From positions 1 through 64,000 of the forward strand of contig JAPLJS010000027.1 of NCBI GenBank assembly GCA_026388545.1: 64,000 nt of DNA. Direction: 5' to 3'. This DNA is from Deltaproteobacteria bacterium. GTDB taxonomy: Bacteria > Desulfobacterota > Syntrophia > Syntrophales > UBA2185. Shown here in pieces: positions 7,788 to 16,886 of this stretch (position 1 is the stretch's first letter; every line of letters begins with the position of its first letter). Made by a program: the position numbers and the translations under genes. Under the pieces are notes generated by a model that saw only the letters and a program-made list of their open reading frames with translations, made no database searches and was not told the origin of the DNA.

Positions 7788-8731
7788 TTGTTTATGCTCC
7801 ACGCCTTAAAATTCCATATTTCTGAATGTTCAGGAAAAAGTAAAATTAGAATGATCCCTGCGCACAGAAACAGTATAAAAATAATGAGTAATATGGGTAA
7901 CAGTTTACTCTTTTTAATCGCGTGTGACCCTTCTAAATCTTTGATCACTTCCTGAATAATTGATTTCCCGATTCGGTCTTCCTCACGTGAAAATCCTGTG
8001 AGCAGGGCATTGTCGCATAGAATATTGATCAAACGGGGGATCCCTTTTGAGTATTTATATATTGCCTTTATAGCGCCTTCATCGAATACGGAAAGATTCC
8101 GCGCTCCTGCTCTCTTCATCCTGAACAGAATGTATTCTCTCGTATCCGCAAAATTCAGAGTATTTAAATGGTAACGAACGGAAACCCTCTGTTTTAGAGC
8201 CCGAAATCTCTCATCGGCAAGAGTCTTGTTCAATTCCGGTTGTCCCAGAAGAATGACGTGGAGAAGTTTGTTCTTCGATGTTTCCAGGTTGGTAAGCAAC
8301 CGGACTTCTTCAAGAAGTTTCGTATCCAGGCTTTGGGCTTCATCGATAATTAAAAAAACCCGTTCGTTCTGAGTATAGCACGTCAGAAGAAAATTATGCA
8401 ATAATGTGAGATTCTGTCCCCGTGACTTGACGCCATCTGATTTTAATCCTAAATCTTCGCAAATATAATTGAGGAAGTCATCCGGATCCATGACGGGATT
8501 GAAAATGTAAGCCGTTCGCACATTCCCGTCTATTTTATTTAAGAGTGTATGTACAAGTGTCGTTTTGCCGGTACCCACCTCTCCGGTAATGACGGTGAAC
8601 CCCTTTTCTTCTTTGATGGCATATTTCAGGTGTGCGAGAGCTTCTTTATGATTCTCGCTCAGATATACAAATTTAGGGTCGGGCGTTATATTAAATGGCT
8701 TTTCTTTAAAGCCATAAAACTTTTCGTACAT
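7769..8731 (-). CDS. XrtA-associated AAA ATPase (ExeA/GspA-like)
   Basis: A 320-residue AAA+ ATPase starting [23 protein letters not shown], the standard start of ExeA-type proteins. It contains Walker [13 protein letters not shown], Walker [12 protein letters not shown], sensor region [23 protein letters not shown] and a single C-terminal membrane segment ([23 protein letters not shown]). This size and architecture fit the ATPase typical of exosortase EPS loci, thought to assist assembly of the envelope-spanning machinery. A paralogue with an SH3-like domain in the pilus locus (48266-49459) shares the N-terminal half. A REP-like palindrome pair lies immediately upstream of its start. Confidence 0.9.
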   Translation of the reverse strand: MYEKFYGFKEKPFNITPDPKFVYLSENHKEALAHLKYAIKEEKGFTVITGEVGTGKTTLVHTLLNKIDGNVRTAYIFNPVMDPDDFLNYICEDLGLKSDGVKSRGQNLTLLHNFLLTCYTQNERVFLIIDEAQSLDTKLLEEVRLLTNLETSKNKLLHVILLGQPELNKTLADERFRALKQRVSVRYHLNTLNFADTREYILFRMKRAGARNLSVFDEGAIKAIYKYSKGIPRLINILCDNALLTGFSREEDRIGKSIIQEVIKDLEGSHAIKKSKLLPILLIIFILFLCAGIILILLFPEHSEIWNFKAWSINKWFIHQ

Positions 8732-8747
8732 AGAGCAATATAATTTC

Positions 8748-8815
8748 GTTCCCGCGAAAGTGGGAATCTGTCATGCTTTGAAAATACTGGATTCCCGTCT
8801 ACACGGGAATGACAG
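8748..8815. repeat. Paired ATTCCCG...CGGGAAT palindromes
   Basis: Two hairpins in tandem, CCCGCGAAAGTGGG near 8751-8764 and ATTCCCGTCTACACGGGAAT at 8791-8810, separated by about 25 bases. This is the dispersed 'GTCATTCCCG' repeat type also present at 10541-10609, 24413-24510 and 57474-57545. It lies between the ATPase and the chain-length gene and could form RNA hairpins within the operon. Confidence 0.75.
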
Positions 8816-8840
8816 ATGATTAATTGTATTTTTATAATGG

Positions 8841-10316
8841 TTACGCCGCTTTTTGCTCGATATTGGGAATAGTTGCCAGCACTCTGAGCCCGAGAGTGAC
8901 TTCAACATCTCCGGCATCGTGGAATGATCTGTCCATTTGCTCCCGAATAATTGCCGCCCCAAAACTGCAACCTATGCTCACCACAAAACCAATGAGAAGG
9001 ACTTTCGGTATATCCGGGGAGAATGGCTTTTCAGGGACGCGGGCAGGATCAATTACCCTGAACTGTTCTCCCTTTTGCCGCCGTTCCAGATTTTCCGACT
9101 GCTGAGCTTCCTGGCTCTTTTTCAAAAGTTGTTCGTGCGTTTCCTTGGTATTCTGGTATTCCCGGGACAATGATGCCATCTCCTGCTCCCGTGAGGGAAC
9201 GTTTTCAATACGTGCCCTGTATCTGTTGATCTGAGATCCTATGTTTGTTTCTTCCGTCCGGAATCTCTTTATTTCCATGTCGGTCATTGCCAGTTGATTT
9301 TTCAATTCCCTGTATCGTGGGTCGCTTTTGACATTGTAGGTGTCCTTTTTTGTTTCCAGGTCGGCGAGTTTCTTCTTTGTCACAATTACGTCAGGGTGGC
9401 TTTCCGTGTATCTTGACCTTAAGTCATCGAGTTGTCTTGTGAGAGAATCCTTCTGAGATTCATAGGTTCCGGCTATCTCAGGGCCTGTAGAGGAATATCC
9501 CAGTACGGATGATGAGGTGGACGATCTGCCTGGCGCTCTTGAAGTAACAGTGGTACCTGAGCCGGTTATTGGCAATTCAAGGTCGGAGAGTTGCTTCTGT
9601 AGAAATAATTTGCGGTCCTGTGCAGCCCTCAGATTTTCCCCGACCCTCTGGTATTGCATCTGCAATTGTTCTAAAATTTTCAGATTGGTATCCCGTTGCT
9701 CAGGCAGTTCACCCATGTGGTGTCTCTTATACTGTGTCACTGCCGCCTCAAGCTCCTCTAACTTTGCCTTCTTAGCAGTAAGTTCACTGGTTAAAAACTC
9801 TGTCGTTCCCACTGCCTGCTGCTCCCTCAGTTTCAAATTCTCTTCGATAAAAAGGGAAGCCAGCCGGTTGGCAATGGCGGTAGCCATATTCGGATCTTTG
9901 CTGATATAGCCGATCGTAAAATAGCCCTTTTCCTCTTTTTTGGTGGGAAGCTCAACCTTGATGTCCTTCTGCATCTTTTCCACGATCTCTTCCCGGGTGA
10001 GATTCTTGCTCTCAGACTTATAAAGGCCGAATTCATTAATAACCTGTTCCAGACGTGTCCTGCTCATTACCTCCTGTGAAATCGATTGAAGGCGCTCTTC
10101 GATTCTTGAAGTTACTGTGGAGGGAACAAGCGACTCCGGCACTTTTTGCGGTGTTACGAGAACGAGTGTCGAGGCTTTATAGAGCCGGGGGGCAAACGTT
10201 ACATAGAGAACGGTTCCAATTATAATTACCAGAAAAGGAATCACGAGATACCAGATTCTTCTGTGTAAGATTTCCAGGTAATCATCAATGTTATAGGATC
10301 GTGCAGGATTGATCAT
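8841..10316 (-). CDS. XrtA-type polysaccharide chain-length determinant (Wzz-like)
   Basis: A 491-residue inner-membrane protein with a membrane segment near each end (about residues 24-44 LVIPFLVIIIGTVLYVTFA, and about 443-463 VLLIGFVVSIGCSFGAAII) and a long periplasmic coiled-coil region between, the layout of the Wzz/GNVR family. The C-terminal GNVR-type part includes PxxP-like DPARVPEKPFSPDIPK just before the second membrane segment. It controls polymer length together with the tyrosine kinase encoded downstream; unlike fused BY-kinases it lacks a kinase domain itself. Confidence 0.92.
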   Translation of the reverse strand: MINPARSYNIDDYLEILHRRIWYLVIPFLVIIIGTVLYVTFAPRLYKASTLVLVTPQKVPESLVPSTVTSRIEERLQSISQEVMSRTRLEQVINEFGLYKSESKNLTREEIVEKMQKDIKVELPTKKEEKGYFTIGYISKDPNMATAIANRLASLFIEENLKLREQQAVGTTEFLTSELTAKKAKLEELEAAVTQYKRHHMGELPEQRDTNLKILEQLQMQYQRVGENLRAAQDRKLFLQKQLSDLELPITGSGTTVTSRAPGRSSTSSSVLGYSSTGPEIAGTYESQKDSLTRQLDDLRSRYTESHPDVIVTKKKLADLETKKDTYNVKSDPRYRELKNQLAMTDMEIKRFRTEETNIGSQINRYRARIENVPSREQEMASLSREYQNTKETHEQLLKKSQEAQQSENLERRQKGEQFRVIDPARVPEKPFSPDIPKVLLIGFVVSIGCSFGAAIIREQMDRSFHDAGDVEVTLGLRVLATIPNIEQKAA

Positions 10317-10637
10317 AGTTATATTTACTCTTTCAGTAAAACATTTTATCTTGTCATTAATACAAAAATAAATCCATACGGGGTTAGAAAACCCCGTCTA
10401 TCGATAGGCGGTACATTCCTGTGCCGCCCGTCATGCATAATTTTCATGATTCGTGGCGCCCCACGGGGGCAGGATTAATACGAAAATACCCCCTCCCTTT
10501 CATTCCGCCCACCAGGGGAGGGAGAAGAGAGCATAATATCTGGATTCCCGCCGCAGTTTATCCCCGCGAAGGCGGGGACGGGAATGACTATTGTGGGGCG
10601 GGAATGACATATTTTAAGGAGCGGGAATGATCAATAA
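10317..10637. other. Repeat-rich intergenic region between Wzz-like and outer-membrane-barrel genes
   Basis: No convincing gene is present. It holds a perfect 8-bp-stem hairpin at 10378-10397 (ACGGGGTT-AGAA-AACCCCGT), a G/C-rich run at 10485-10530 with CCCTCCC/GGGAGGG complementarity, and dispersed ATTCCCGCC/CGGGAATGA repeats at 10541-10631. A weaker palindrome TTTACT-N5-AGTAAA (10324-10340) lies just upstream of the Wzz-like start. The hairpins could act as transcript processing or termination points inside the EPS operon. Confidence 0.6.
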
Positions 10638-11903
10638 TCAGTATGTTGCGGTGATTCTTATAATTCCCCTGTTTTCGGTGTAATCGTTCGCATCTATGTT
10701 CGAAGTTCTTTCCCTGTGTGAGATCTCCAATGCCAATGTCAGCCATTTTAACGGCGTGTGAGAGAGTGTGCCGCTCGCTCCCCAAATCCAGTCTTTCCTG
10801 TCCTGGTCAAATTCTGCCCGCTCCACGTTGCCGGAAAAACCGACAGACGTTCTCTTTTCCAGGTAGTGTGTTATTGACCCCGTCAACCGGTGGTATCGGT
10901 TAAAACCCAGATTTTCTGAAGTAAAATAATCTTCCGTATACCCACCCTGCAAGCTGAGGATGTAGGTTGTCCGGACGTCAAGATTTGTGATACTGGCTTT
11001 ATAACTTGGGCCGTCTGTTTTCTCGCCGATTTCAGGTTCTTTCCAGAAATATCCAACCTGTGCCGATGCATTGAAGGTTGGACTAAACGCGTATGTTATA
11101 CCCACAGACGGTTCATGGATGTCGTAATCTGTAGATGGGGGATCAAAATTGCGCTGTGAAAACGTGTATTCTGCAAAGATGGATGATTTTGGACTGATAC
11201 GATTCGTATAGCGGCCATTTGCCCTGTGACCGGTCATGTCGGGAGTAAGGTTAAAATCCCCGATTGTATAGCCATACTCAAGGTGGATGCCATTTTTCTG
11301 GTTAAACCAATAATCGAAAAAAGGATTAATATAATCTTCCCGGCTGTCCTGTCCGACTGTGCTTTCTGTTCTGTAAATGTTATTACGATAGTTGAGGCCC
11401 AAACGATTATCCGGCCCGAATTGATATTCAATCGTTGGCGCTACAACGTTTCGCCAGTAAATAGACCTTTCCGTTCGTGTAGAGAGTACATACTTGTTTT
11501 CCTCTGTAGTAGTGAAGTATTCCCGTTCTCTCTGCTCGTCAGATCGAATGAAGGATTCCTTCAGATAAAAATTAAAATGCTCTTTTGTGAGGTATTTAAC
11601 ATTTAACGATCCATTATGACTGACATATTTACTATCCGTTTCTTTTCCATAATAGACCAGGCCAAGGTTGTAATCAAAATCCACACCTGACACTTTGTCC
11701 ATGTTCGTATACTTCAACCCAGGTTTCACCGTCGTAATGTAATCATCCTTTTTATTTGTAGAGGCGAGATTGATGTTATCATTGTATTCTTCCTCAACGG
11801 AAATGTAAGGGTGGAAACCGGGTTCAACAGCTCCACTCTGGGCATGAACCGAAACCGGTAAATATATGCACAAGAACGCAACGAAAAAGAAAAATATTTG
11901 CAT
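10638..11903 (-). CDS. Outer-membrane beta-barrel protein of the XrtA EPS locus
   Basis: A 421-residue protein with a signal peptide (MQIFFFFVAFLCIYLPVSVHA, then QSG) followed by many alternating hydrophobic/aromatic strands ending in an aromatic residue (RGIIRITATY), the pattern of an outer-membrane barrel. The starting PYISVEEEYNDNINL is typical of the PEP-CTERM-associated outer-membrane beta-barrel family. It probably serves as or near the exit of the exopolysaccharide. The start has GAGG six bases upstream. It is preceded by the Wza-like gene and followed by the chain-length gene. Confidence 0.85.
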   Translation of the reverse strand: MQIFFFFVAFLCIYLPVSVHAQSGAVEPGFHPYISVEEEYNDNINLASTNKKDDYITTVKPGLKYTNMDKVSGVDFDYNLGLVYYGKETDSKYVSHNGSLNVKYLTKEHFNFYLKESFIRSDEQREREYFTTTEENKYVLSTRTERSIYWRNVVAPTIEYQFGPDNRLGLNYRNNIYRTESTVGQDSREDYINPFFDYWFNQKNGIHLEYGYTIGDFNLTPDMTGHRANGRYTNRISPKSSIFAEYTFSQRNFDPPSTDYDIHEPSVGITYAFSPTFNASAQVGYFWKEPEIGEKTDGPSYKASITNLDVRTTYILSLQGGYTEDYFTSENLGFNRYHRLTGSITHYLEKRTSVGFSGNVERAEFDQDRKDWIWGASGTLSHTPLKWLTLALEISHRERTSNIDANDYTENRGIIRITATY

Positions 11904-11949
11904 AATTAGCCTCTATAAAATCTTTCGAAAAACCTCAAAAAAATATTTT

Positions 11950-11972
11950 GACAGGCGGGACGCCTGTCCCAC
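11950..11972. repeat. REP-like palindrome GACAGGCG/CGCCTGTC, copy 1
   Basis: Arms GACAGGCG and CGCCTGTC surround three bases, followed by CCAC. One of five copies between 11.9 and 17.8 kb, in the short gap between the barrel gene and the export gene. Confidence 0.85.
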
Positions 11973-11979
11973 GGATGAA

Positions 11980-12594
11980 TTATGGTACAATCACCAAATC
12001 TCCTCGTTTAATAGTGACATCCGGTTCTTTTCCATCGATTATTTTCTTGTAATTGACCGTTATTCTTTTTTCAGCACCTTTTTCTTTTCTGATGATTAAA
12101 ACTTTTTTCTTGTCGGCCCAATCCGTAAAACCTCCGACCATAGTCATGAGCTGGACGAATGATGTTTCACTGCGAAGCCGGTGAACGCCAGGTTGTTTGA
12201 CCTCGCCGGAAACGAATACCTTGAAACTGTTTGCCTCCATGACCGTTACGGAAACGGTCGGGTTGTCTATGACGGTCTTCAGTTTTTTGGTCAAAACCTC
12301 TTTCAACTGGAGCGGTGTCATATCGGCTGCCTGTATATCATCGATAAGAGGCAGGGATATCTTGCCATCCATTCTGACCGGAACGGTTTTCGACATTTGC
12401 TCTTCTCTCCAGACGAAAATGTGAAGGACATCTTCGGGTCCTATTATATACTGGTCGCTGTCGGTGGCAACTTCACCCTGAGTCTTTTGAGGTGGTGTGA
12501 CATCTTTACTCTTTTGGGGATAAGCCGACGTCGGCAATAACATAAGAAGAAAAAATAATGCCAATATAAAAATCCGCGTTTCCCTTTTTTTCAT
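11980..12594 (-). CDS. Polysaccharide export protein (Wza/EpsE-like)
   Basis: A 204-residue periplasmic/outer-membrane export protein. After a signal sequence (ILALFFLLMLLPTSAYPQ) comes a Poly_export domain beginning QYIIGPEDVLHIFVWREEQMSKTVPVRMDGKISLPLI (quoted as two adjacent conserved blocks) and a SLBB-type part FKVFVSGEVKQPGVH. It lacks a lipobox cysteine, unlike E. coli Wza. Size and context fit the exosortase-associated export family. It is the first gene of the leftward EPS operon; GGAG lies nine bases before the ATG. Confidence 0.92.
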   Translation of the reverse strand: MKKRETRIFILALFFLLMLLPTSAYPQKSKDVTPPQKTQGEVATDSDQYIIGPEDVLHIFVWREEQMSKTVPVRMDGKISLPLIDDIQAADMTPLQLKEVLTKKLKTVIDNPTVSVTVMEANSFKVFVSGEVKQPGVHRLRSETSFVQLMTMVGGFTDWADKKKVLIIRKEKGAEKRITVNYKKIIDGKEPDVTIKRGDLVIVP

Positions 12595-12968
12595 CTTCCG
12601 AAGCTCCTGATTGGAATTTAATAATATTAAGAATATGACAATATATCAAAAAAAAAGTATATGTCGAGATATTTTTATTTATTAGCAGGCTTTGAAGATA
12701 TATCTTGAAATATACGAAGAACATCGCTATGATGCGTCACCGTATCACCGTTGGAATGAATTTTCTAAAAAAGGTAACGTCAGACATTGTAATTGATAGA
12801 TAAGGGAAAAAGTCATCTCACATGTTCGATAGAATAAAAAATTCACTTACAGGACGGGATTCTCTTCTTGGGCAAGAGTCAAATGATAACCCACCCGTAG
12901 GACAGGCGTCTCGCCTGTCATTTGATTGAATATTGATAGTATGTTTGAAAAAATAAAGGAGATCGGCA
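12595..12968. other. Divergent promoter region between EPS operon and prsT-like gene
   Basis: A 374-bp A/T-rich gap between divergently transcribed genes, so it should carry promoters for both. No clear sigma-54 site was found by eye. A REP-like palindrome lies at 12897-12919. No convincing gene is seen; the short frames on the minus strand have no coding character. Confidence 0.5.
12897..12919. repeat. REP-like palindrome, copy 2 (upstream of prsT-like gene)
   Basis: Arms GACAGGCG/CGCCTGTC with GTAG on the left side, and CACCC further left. With copy 3 (15262-15290), which is in inverted orientation, it brackets the TPR lipoprotein gene. Confidence 0.85.
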
Positions 12969-15251
12969 ATGCAATTTTACAGGAACAACTCATGGGTTTT
13001 CGCTTCTCTCATCCTTTTTTGCGCTCTTTTTTTAACGCTCTCGGGGTGTTCGCCAGAGGCAAAGAAAGAGAGGCACATGAAGAAAGGCGAGCAGTATTTC
13101 TCGGAAAACAAAATACAGGAAGCTATTTTAGAATATAAGAATGTCATTCAGATAGATCCGAAAGATGCCAAAGCTCATTACAAATTAGGGCAGGCGTATT
13201 TAAAATCAGGATTATTCCGGGAGGGATTCGCCGAGCTTTCAAAAACCGTTGAAATTGATCCAGGCATGATGGATGCGCAGCTCCAGTTAGGTAATCTGTA
13301 TCTTTTATCAGGAAATCGAAAAAAGGCAAAAGAACAGGCTGAGATTGTACTTGCAAAAGAGGCAAACAATTCCTCGGTACACCTTTTACTCAGTAATATC
13401 AATATCGCAGAACGGAACCTTGACGGGGCTATTTCAGAGGCGAAAAAAGCCGTTGAAGGGGACAAAAAGCTTGAAGCATACCTGCATCTGGCTAACCTTT
13501 ATATTATGAAAAAAGATCTTCCCCAGGCAGAGGAGATGCTGAAAGCCGCAGTCAAAGTCGATGAGAAAAACCTCAGGGCACGGTACTCTCTGGCCGAGTT
13601 TTATCTTCGAACGGGGAAGAGGGATTTGGCAGAACGTGAGTACCTGGAAGGTGTAAAAATTGCGCCGGAGGATGCAAACGCGTACATGACCCTGGGAAAT
13701 TTTTATGCCGCCACGAATAGACCTGAAGAGGCGGAGAAGCAATTTTTGAAAAGCACGGAATTATCACCGAAGAACATTCCTATCCGTATCCACCTGGGAA
13801 ACTTTTACCTGGCATGGGGTAAAAAAGACAAGGCCGAAGCGGTATTTAAAGAGGCTGTTGATAAAGATTCCAAGAATATCCAGGCCCTGGCAAGATTGGC
13901 CGATTTTTCCATAAATGAAAAGAAGTACGACGAAGGACTCCAGTTAACGGAAAAAATTATTCAGATTAATCCCAAAAGCCCCGAAGGGCTGCTCTTAAAA
14001 GGAAGGATCTATTTAAGCAGAAATCAATTCAATGAAGCTCAAAATCTCTTTCAGGCTTATTTAAAAGACAATCCAAAATTCCCGATGGGGTATTACCTCC
14101 TTGCTATGGCTCATTTTGGGAATCGGGACGTTCAACAGGCGAAAGCGGCTCTGGCTGAGGCAACAAAACTGAGCCCCAAATGGCAGGAACCAAGACTTCT
14201 TGCTGCCGACATCAATATAAGAGAAGGAGCTTACGATCAGGCCGTAGATGAGGCAAAAGCAATCCTGAAAGACTACCCTAAAAGTATTCAGGCTTATATG
14301 GTCATGGGCAATGCATATCTGATGAAGAGAAATATTCCCGGTGCTTCAAAAACCTTTGATGAAGTGATAAAAATTGCGCCTAATAATCCTGTGGGCTATA
14401 CACAAATGGGCCGGATACTGCTCGTTCAGAAAAAGGAGAAAGATGCCCTTGCAAAGTTCGAGAAGGCTCTATCGCTGCAACCGAATTATATAGAACCCCT
14501 GCAGTACATAATAGCAGTCTATATGAACAAGAAAGAATATAGAAAAGCATTCGACAGGGCAGCAAATCAACTTATGATCGCACCCAATAATCCCTTCCTG
14601 TATGGCATGCTGGGAGGTCTCTATGAGGCGAACAAGGATGTGGCGAATGCGGAAAATTACCTGAAAAAAGCAATCGAACTGAATGCGAATATACCGGCTC
14701 TCCACATTTCTCTTGCAAACTTTTATATGCGTCAGAGGCTGGTCGACAAGGCAAAAAATGCATACATGTCGGCAATTGAAAAGGCCCCTGATTCTCTCGG
14801 AGCTCATATGGCTCTGGGAATGATTTATGAGAGCGAGAAAAACTATGATAAGGCAAAAGACCATTATATCAAGGCTCTGAAGGTTAATCCCAATTTCCCG
14901 CCTGCCGCGAATAATCTTGCCTATATATATGCAGAGAAGGGTGGAAATATCGATGAGGCGCTCAATTTAGCACAGAAAGCGAAAGAGCAGGTTCCGGACG
15001 ATCCTCATGTATCGGACACACTGGGATGGATATACTACAAGAAGAATGTTCCGAGCAGGGCCATTGTGTACCTGAAAGAGGCAAACGAGAAGGTTCCGAA
15101 CCAGCCTATGATAAAGTATCATTTGGGGATGGCGTACTACAAAAACGGGAATTTCGATCTGGCGAAGAAAGAACTCAATGAGGCATTGAAGATAGATCCT
15201 AATTTTGAAGGCGCTGAAGAAGCAAAGGCTACACTAAGATCAATTAAGTAA
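12969..15251 (+). CDS. prsT: XrtA/PEP-CTERM system TPR-repeat lipoprotein PrsT-like
   Basis: A 760-residue lipoprotein. The signal peptide ends in the lipobox LSGC (Cys27), so it should be anchored in a membrane. The remainder is an almost unbroken array of tetratricopeptide repeats with the usual alternation (for example AHYKLGQAYLKSGLFREGF, LGWIYYKKNVPSRAIVYLKEA). Length and repeat number match PrsT, a standard member of exosortase EPS loci thought to scaffold EPS assembly or export. AAGGAG lies seven bases before the ATG. It is divergent from the wza-like operon and bracketed by inverted REP-like palindromes. Confidence 0.92.
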   Translation: MQFYRNNSWVFASLILFCALFLTLSGCSPEAKKERHMKKGEQYFSENKIQEAILEYKNVIQIDPKDAKAHYKLGQAYLKSGLFREGFAELSKTVEIDPGMMDAQLQLGNLYLLSGNRKKAKEQAEIVLAKEANNSSVHLLLSNINIAERNLDGAISEAKKAVEGDKKLEAYLHLANLYIMKKDLPQAEEMLKAAVKVDEKNLRARYSLAEFYLRTGKRDLAEREYLEGVKIAPEDANAYMTLGNFYAATNRPEEAEKQFLKSTELSPKNIPIRIHLGNFYLAWGKKDKAEAVFKEAVDKDSKNIQALARLADFSINEKKYDEGLQLTEKIIQINPKSPEGLLLKGRIYLSRNQFNEAQNLFQAYLKDNPKFPMGYYLLAMAHFGNRDVQQAKAALAEATKLSPKWQEPRLLAADINIREGAYDQAVDEAKAILKDYPKSIQAYMVMGNAYLMKRNIPGASKTFDEVIKIAPNNPVGYTQMGRILLVQKKEKDALAKFEKALSLQPNYIEPLQYIIAVYMNKKEYRKAFDRAANQLMIAPNNPFLYGMLGGLYEANKDVANAENYLKKAIELNANIPALHISLANFYMRQRLVDKAKNAYMSAIEKAPDSLGAHMALGMIYESEKNYDKAKDHYIKALKVNPNFPPAANNLAYIYAEKGGNIDEALNLAQKAKEQVPDDPHVSDTLGWIYYKKNVPSRAIVYLKEANEKVPNQPMIKYHLGMAYYKNGNFDLAKKELNEALKIDPNFEGAEEAKATLRSIK

Positions 15252-15261
15252 TTGAACGGGG

Positions 15262-15290
15262 GGACAGGCGAGACGCCTATCCTGCGGGTG
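15262..15290. repeat. REP-like palindrome, copy 3 (downstream of prsT-like gene)
   Basis: GACAGGCG-AGA-CGCCTATC followed by CTGCGGGTG, the reverse complement (with a few changes) of the copy at 12897-12919 including its CACCCGTAG shoulder. It could function as a transcript-end hairpin. Confidence 0.8.
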
Positions 15291-15323
15291 GTTGTAGTGA
15301 TATCGGCCTTTTAATGGCCCATG

Positions 15324-16640
15324 TTACATACGTTTTTCAGCCTGTTTGAGAATATCGGACAAAGAGCATCCTTTTTGACCGGTAGCTACCCCGAAGGACA
15401 TGACGGGCAGAGGGCCACGGTACTCTTTAGACTGCATTGTGATGGCATCTCTGAGACGGGCTATCGCTGTTTCGCCGATTTTTTCATCCGATAGCGGCAA
15501 TATGGCGGCAAATTTATTTCCCCCGATTCGTGAAACGACGTCTTCGGTGCGAAAGACCTTAAGCGCCTGAGCAGTACGTTTCAAAAGCTCATTTCCCGCT
15601 TCAACTCCATGGCTGACATTGACTGATATAAGGTTGTCCACGGTAATAACAACGATACTGACCGGAAACAGTCTGCCGCGCTCATGTCTGACCATTTCCT
15701 CTTCAAAATAGGCACGGTTGTATAGACCGGTAAGCACATCATGAAAACTGAGGTACCAGAGCTTCTCTTCTGTTTCTCTGAACTCGCTGATGTCGATAGA
15801 TAAACTGATCACGCCTATAATGGAGCCGTCGTCACTACGATAGGGCATTTTGTCGGTCTGTATCCATCGGTGCCCTCGCGCGGATGGGTACATCTCTATA
15901 ATACCTCTTTTTGATTGGTCTAACGCCATGACGCAGTTGTTGTCTTCATGGTAGTGGGCTACCTGATGCGCGGGAAGGTTGGGGAAGAGTTCTGAAATCG
16001 TCTTCCCGAGAATTGATTCAATCGGTCGACCCAGGGATTTAGCAAACGCTTCATTGACCTGGATAAATCGATGATTTTTATCTACGTAGAAAATACTCGT
16101 AGGAATAGAGTTTAGAACGAGTTGTAAATCTTTTCGCTCCCTCTGAAGTTCTTCATCGATTCGCTTGCGCATGGTTATATTGCGAAGGATTCCATGAACG
16201 GCAATTCCCCATTTATACGGTATAAACAGGAGGGTCGTTTCACATTCTATTTTCCTGCCATCTTTTGTCAGTGCCGCTAATTCAAATTGTTGGGACGAGA
16301 ATGCTCCGCGGGATCCTTTCTGTATTTGTTCAATTACATAATTACGGCTCTCGGGTGCTATGAGGGTTATCGTGTTAAAGTCGGGGCTGCATACTTCTTC
16401 CGCTGTTATACTAAAAAGTTCCTCAAAACGCCGGTTGACAAACTCGAACTTTCTGTCAAAAATAACGAAAATGGCATCAGTCGGCTGGTCTACGAGCGCA
16501 AAGTAGTGCCCCATTCTTTCATTGAGATCCATTTGTTCCTGCTTCCAGGTGGCTTCCAACTTTTCCAGTTCAGCCACCCGTCCACGCAGGGAGGATATTT
16601 CTTCAATGAGGTCTTCTTTTGTTCTTTTTTTATCTTTCAT
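15324..16640 (-). CDS. PAS-PAS-GGDEF protein with degenerate active site (GGNKF)
   Basis: Domains in order: a coiled-coil start (EEISSLRGRVAELEKL), two PAS domains (the first around VDQPTDAIFVIFDRKFEFVNRRF, the second around VLNSIPTSIFYVDKNHRFIQVNEAF, quoted as conserved blocks) each followed by a PAC segment, and a C-terminal GGDEF domain with FHDVLTGLYNRAYFEEE. The catalytic signature reads RIGGNKF instead of GG(D/E)EF, and the protein ends at QAEKRM, shortly before where the family usually ends. It is probably an inactive cyclase that senses or binds rather than makes c-di-GMP. The ATG at 16640 is preferred to a TTG at 16685 that lies in repeat DNA. It lies next to the EPS locus. Confidence 0.88.
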   Translation of the reverse strand: MKDKKRTKEDLIEEISSLRGRVAELEKLEATWKQEQMDLNERMGHYFALVDQPTDAIFVIFDRKFEFVNRRFEELFSITAEEVCSPDFNTITLIAPESRNYVIEQIQKGSRGAFSSQQFELAALTKDGRKIECETTLLFIPYKWGIAVHGILRNITMRKRIDEELQRERKDLQLVLNSIPTSIFYVDKNHRFIQVNEAFAKSLGRPIESILGKTISELFPNLPAHQVAHYHEDNNCVMALDQSKRGIIEMYPSARGHRWIQTDKMPYRSDDGSIIGVISLSIDISEFRETEEKLWYLSFHDVLTGLYNRAYFEEEMVRHERGRLFPVSIVVITVDNLISVNVSHGVEAGNELLKRTAQALKVFRTEDVVSRIGGNKFAAILPLSDEKIGETAIARLRDAITMQSKEYRGPLPVMSFGVATGQKGCSLSDILKQAEKRM

Positions 16641-16674
16641 TGTTTCAGTACCTGCCTTTATTATCACATTAAAT

Positions 16675-16722
16675 CGAGGATTCAAGGATTCGAGGGTTCA
16701 AGGGTTCAAGGGTTCAACGGAG
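16675..16722. repeat. Heptamer array, family A, near the GGDEF gene start
   Basis: About six units of the AAGGRTT/AGGGTTC type in 7-8-bp phase lie upstream of the PAS-GGDEF gene. This is the same family as the arrays at 1-7 kb, on the plus strand in CAAGGG orientation. Confidence 0.75.
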
Positions 16723-16835
16723 ATGAACCTAAATTAATAGCTTATTATAATGCAGGGAATGTGAGATAAATATTTTACTTTGTCAAGTGTATTTTATTAT
16801 TTTTGCAATTAAAGATTGCGACTAACAAATAAAGT

Positions 16836-16850
16836 TGGCACAGGTTTTGA
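16836..16850 (+). promoter_or_regulatory. Possible sigma-54 promoter upstream of the lytic transglycosylase gene
   Basis: TGGCAC-AGGTT-TTGA matches the -24/-12 sigma-54 layout with GG at the right distance from the -12 element, but the -12 GC is GA. It lies 36 bases upstream of the transglycosylase start. Exosortase EPS loci are often controlled by sigma-54-dependent PrsR, which makes the site worth noting; the match is imperfect. Confidence 0.3.
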
Positions 16851-16886
16851 TTGTATATAACGATAATTTATAGTCCGGAGTCAATT

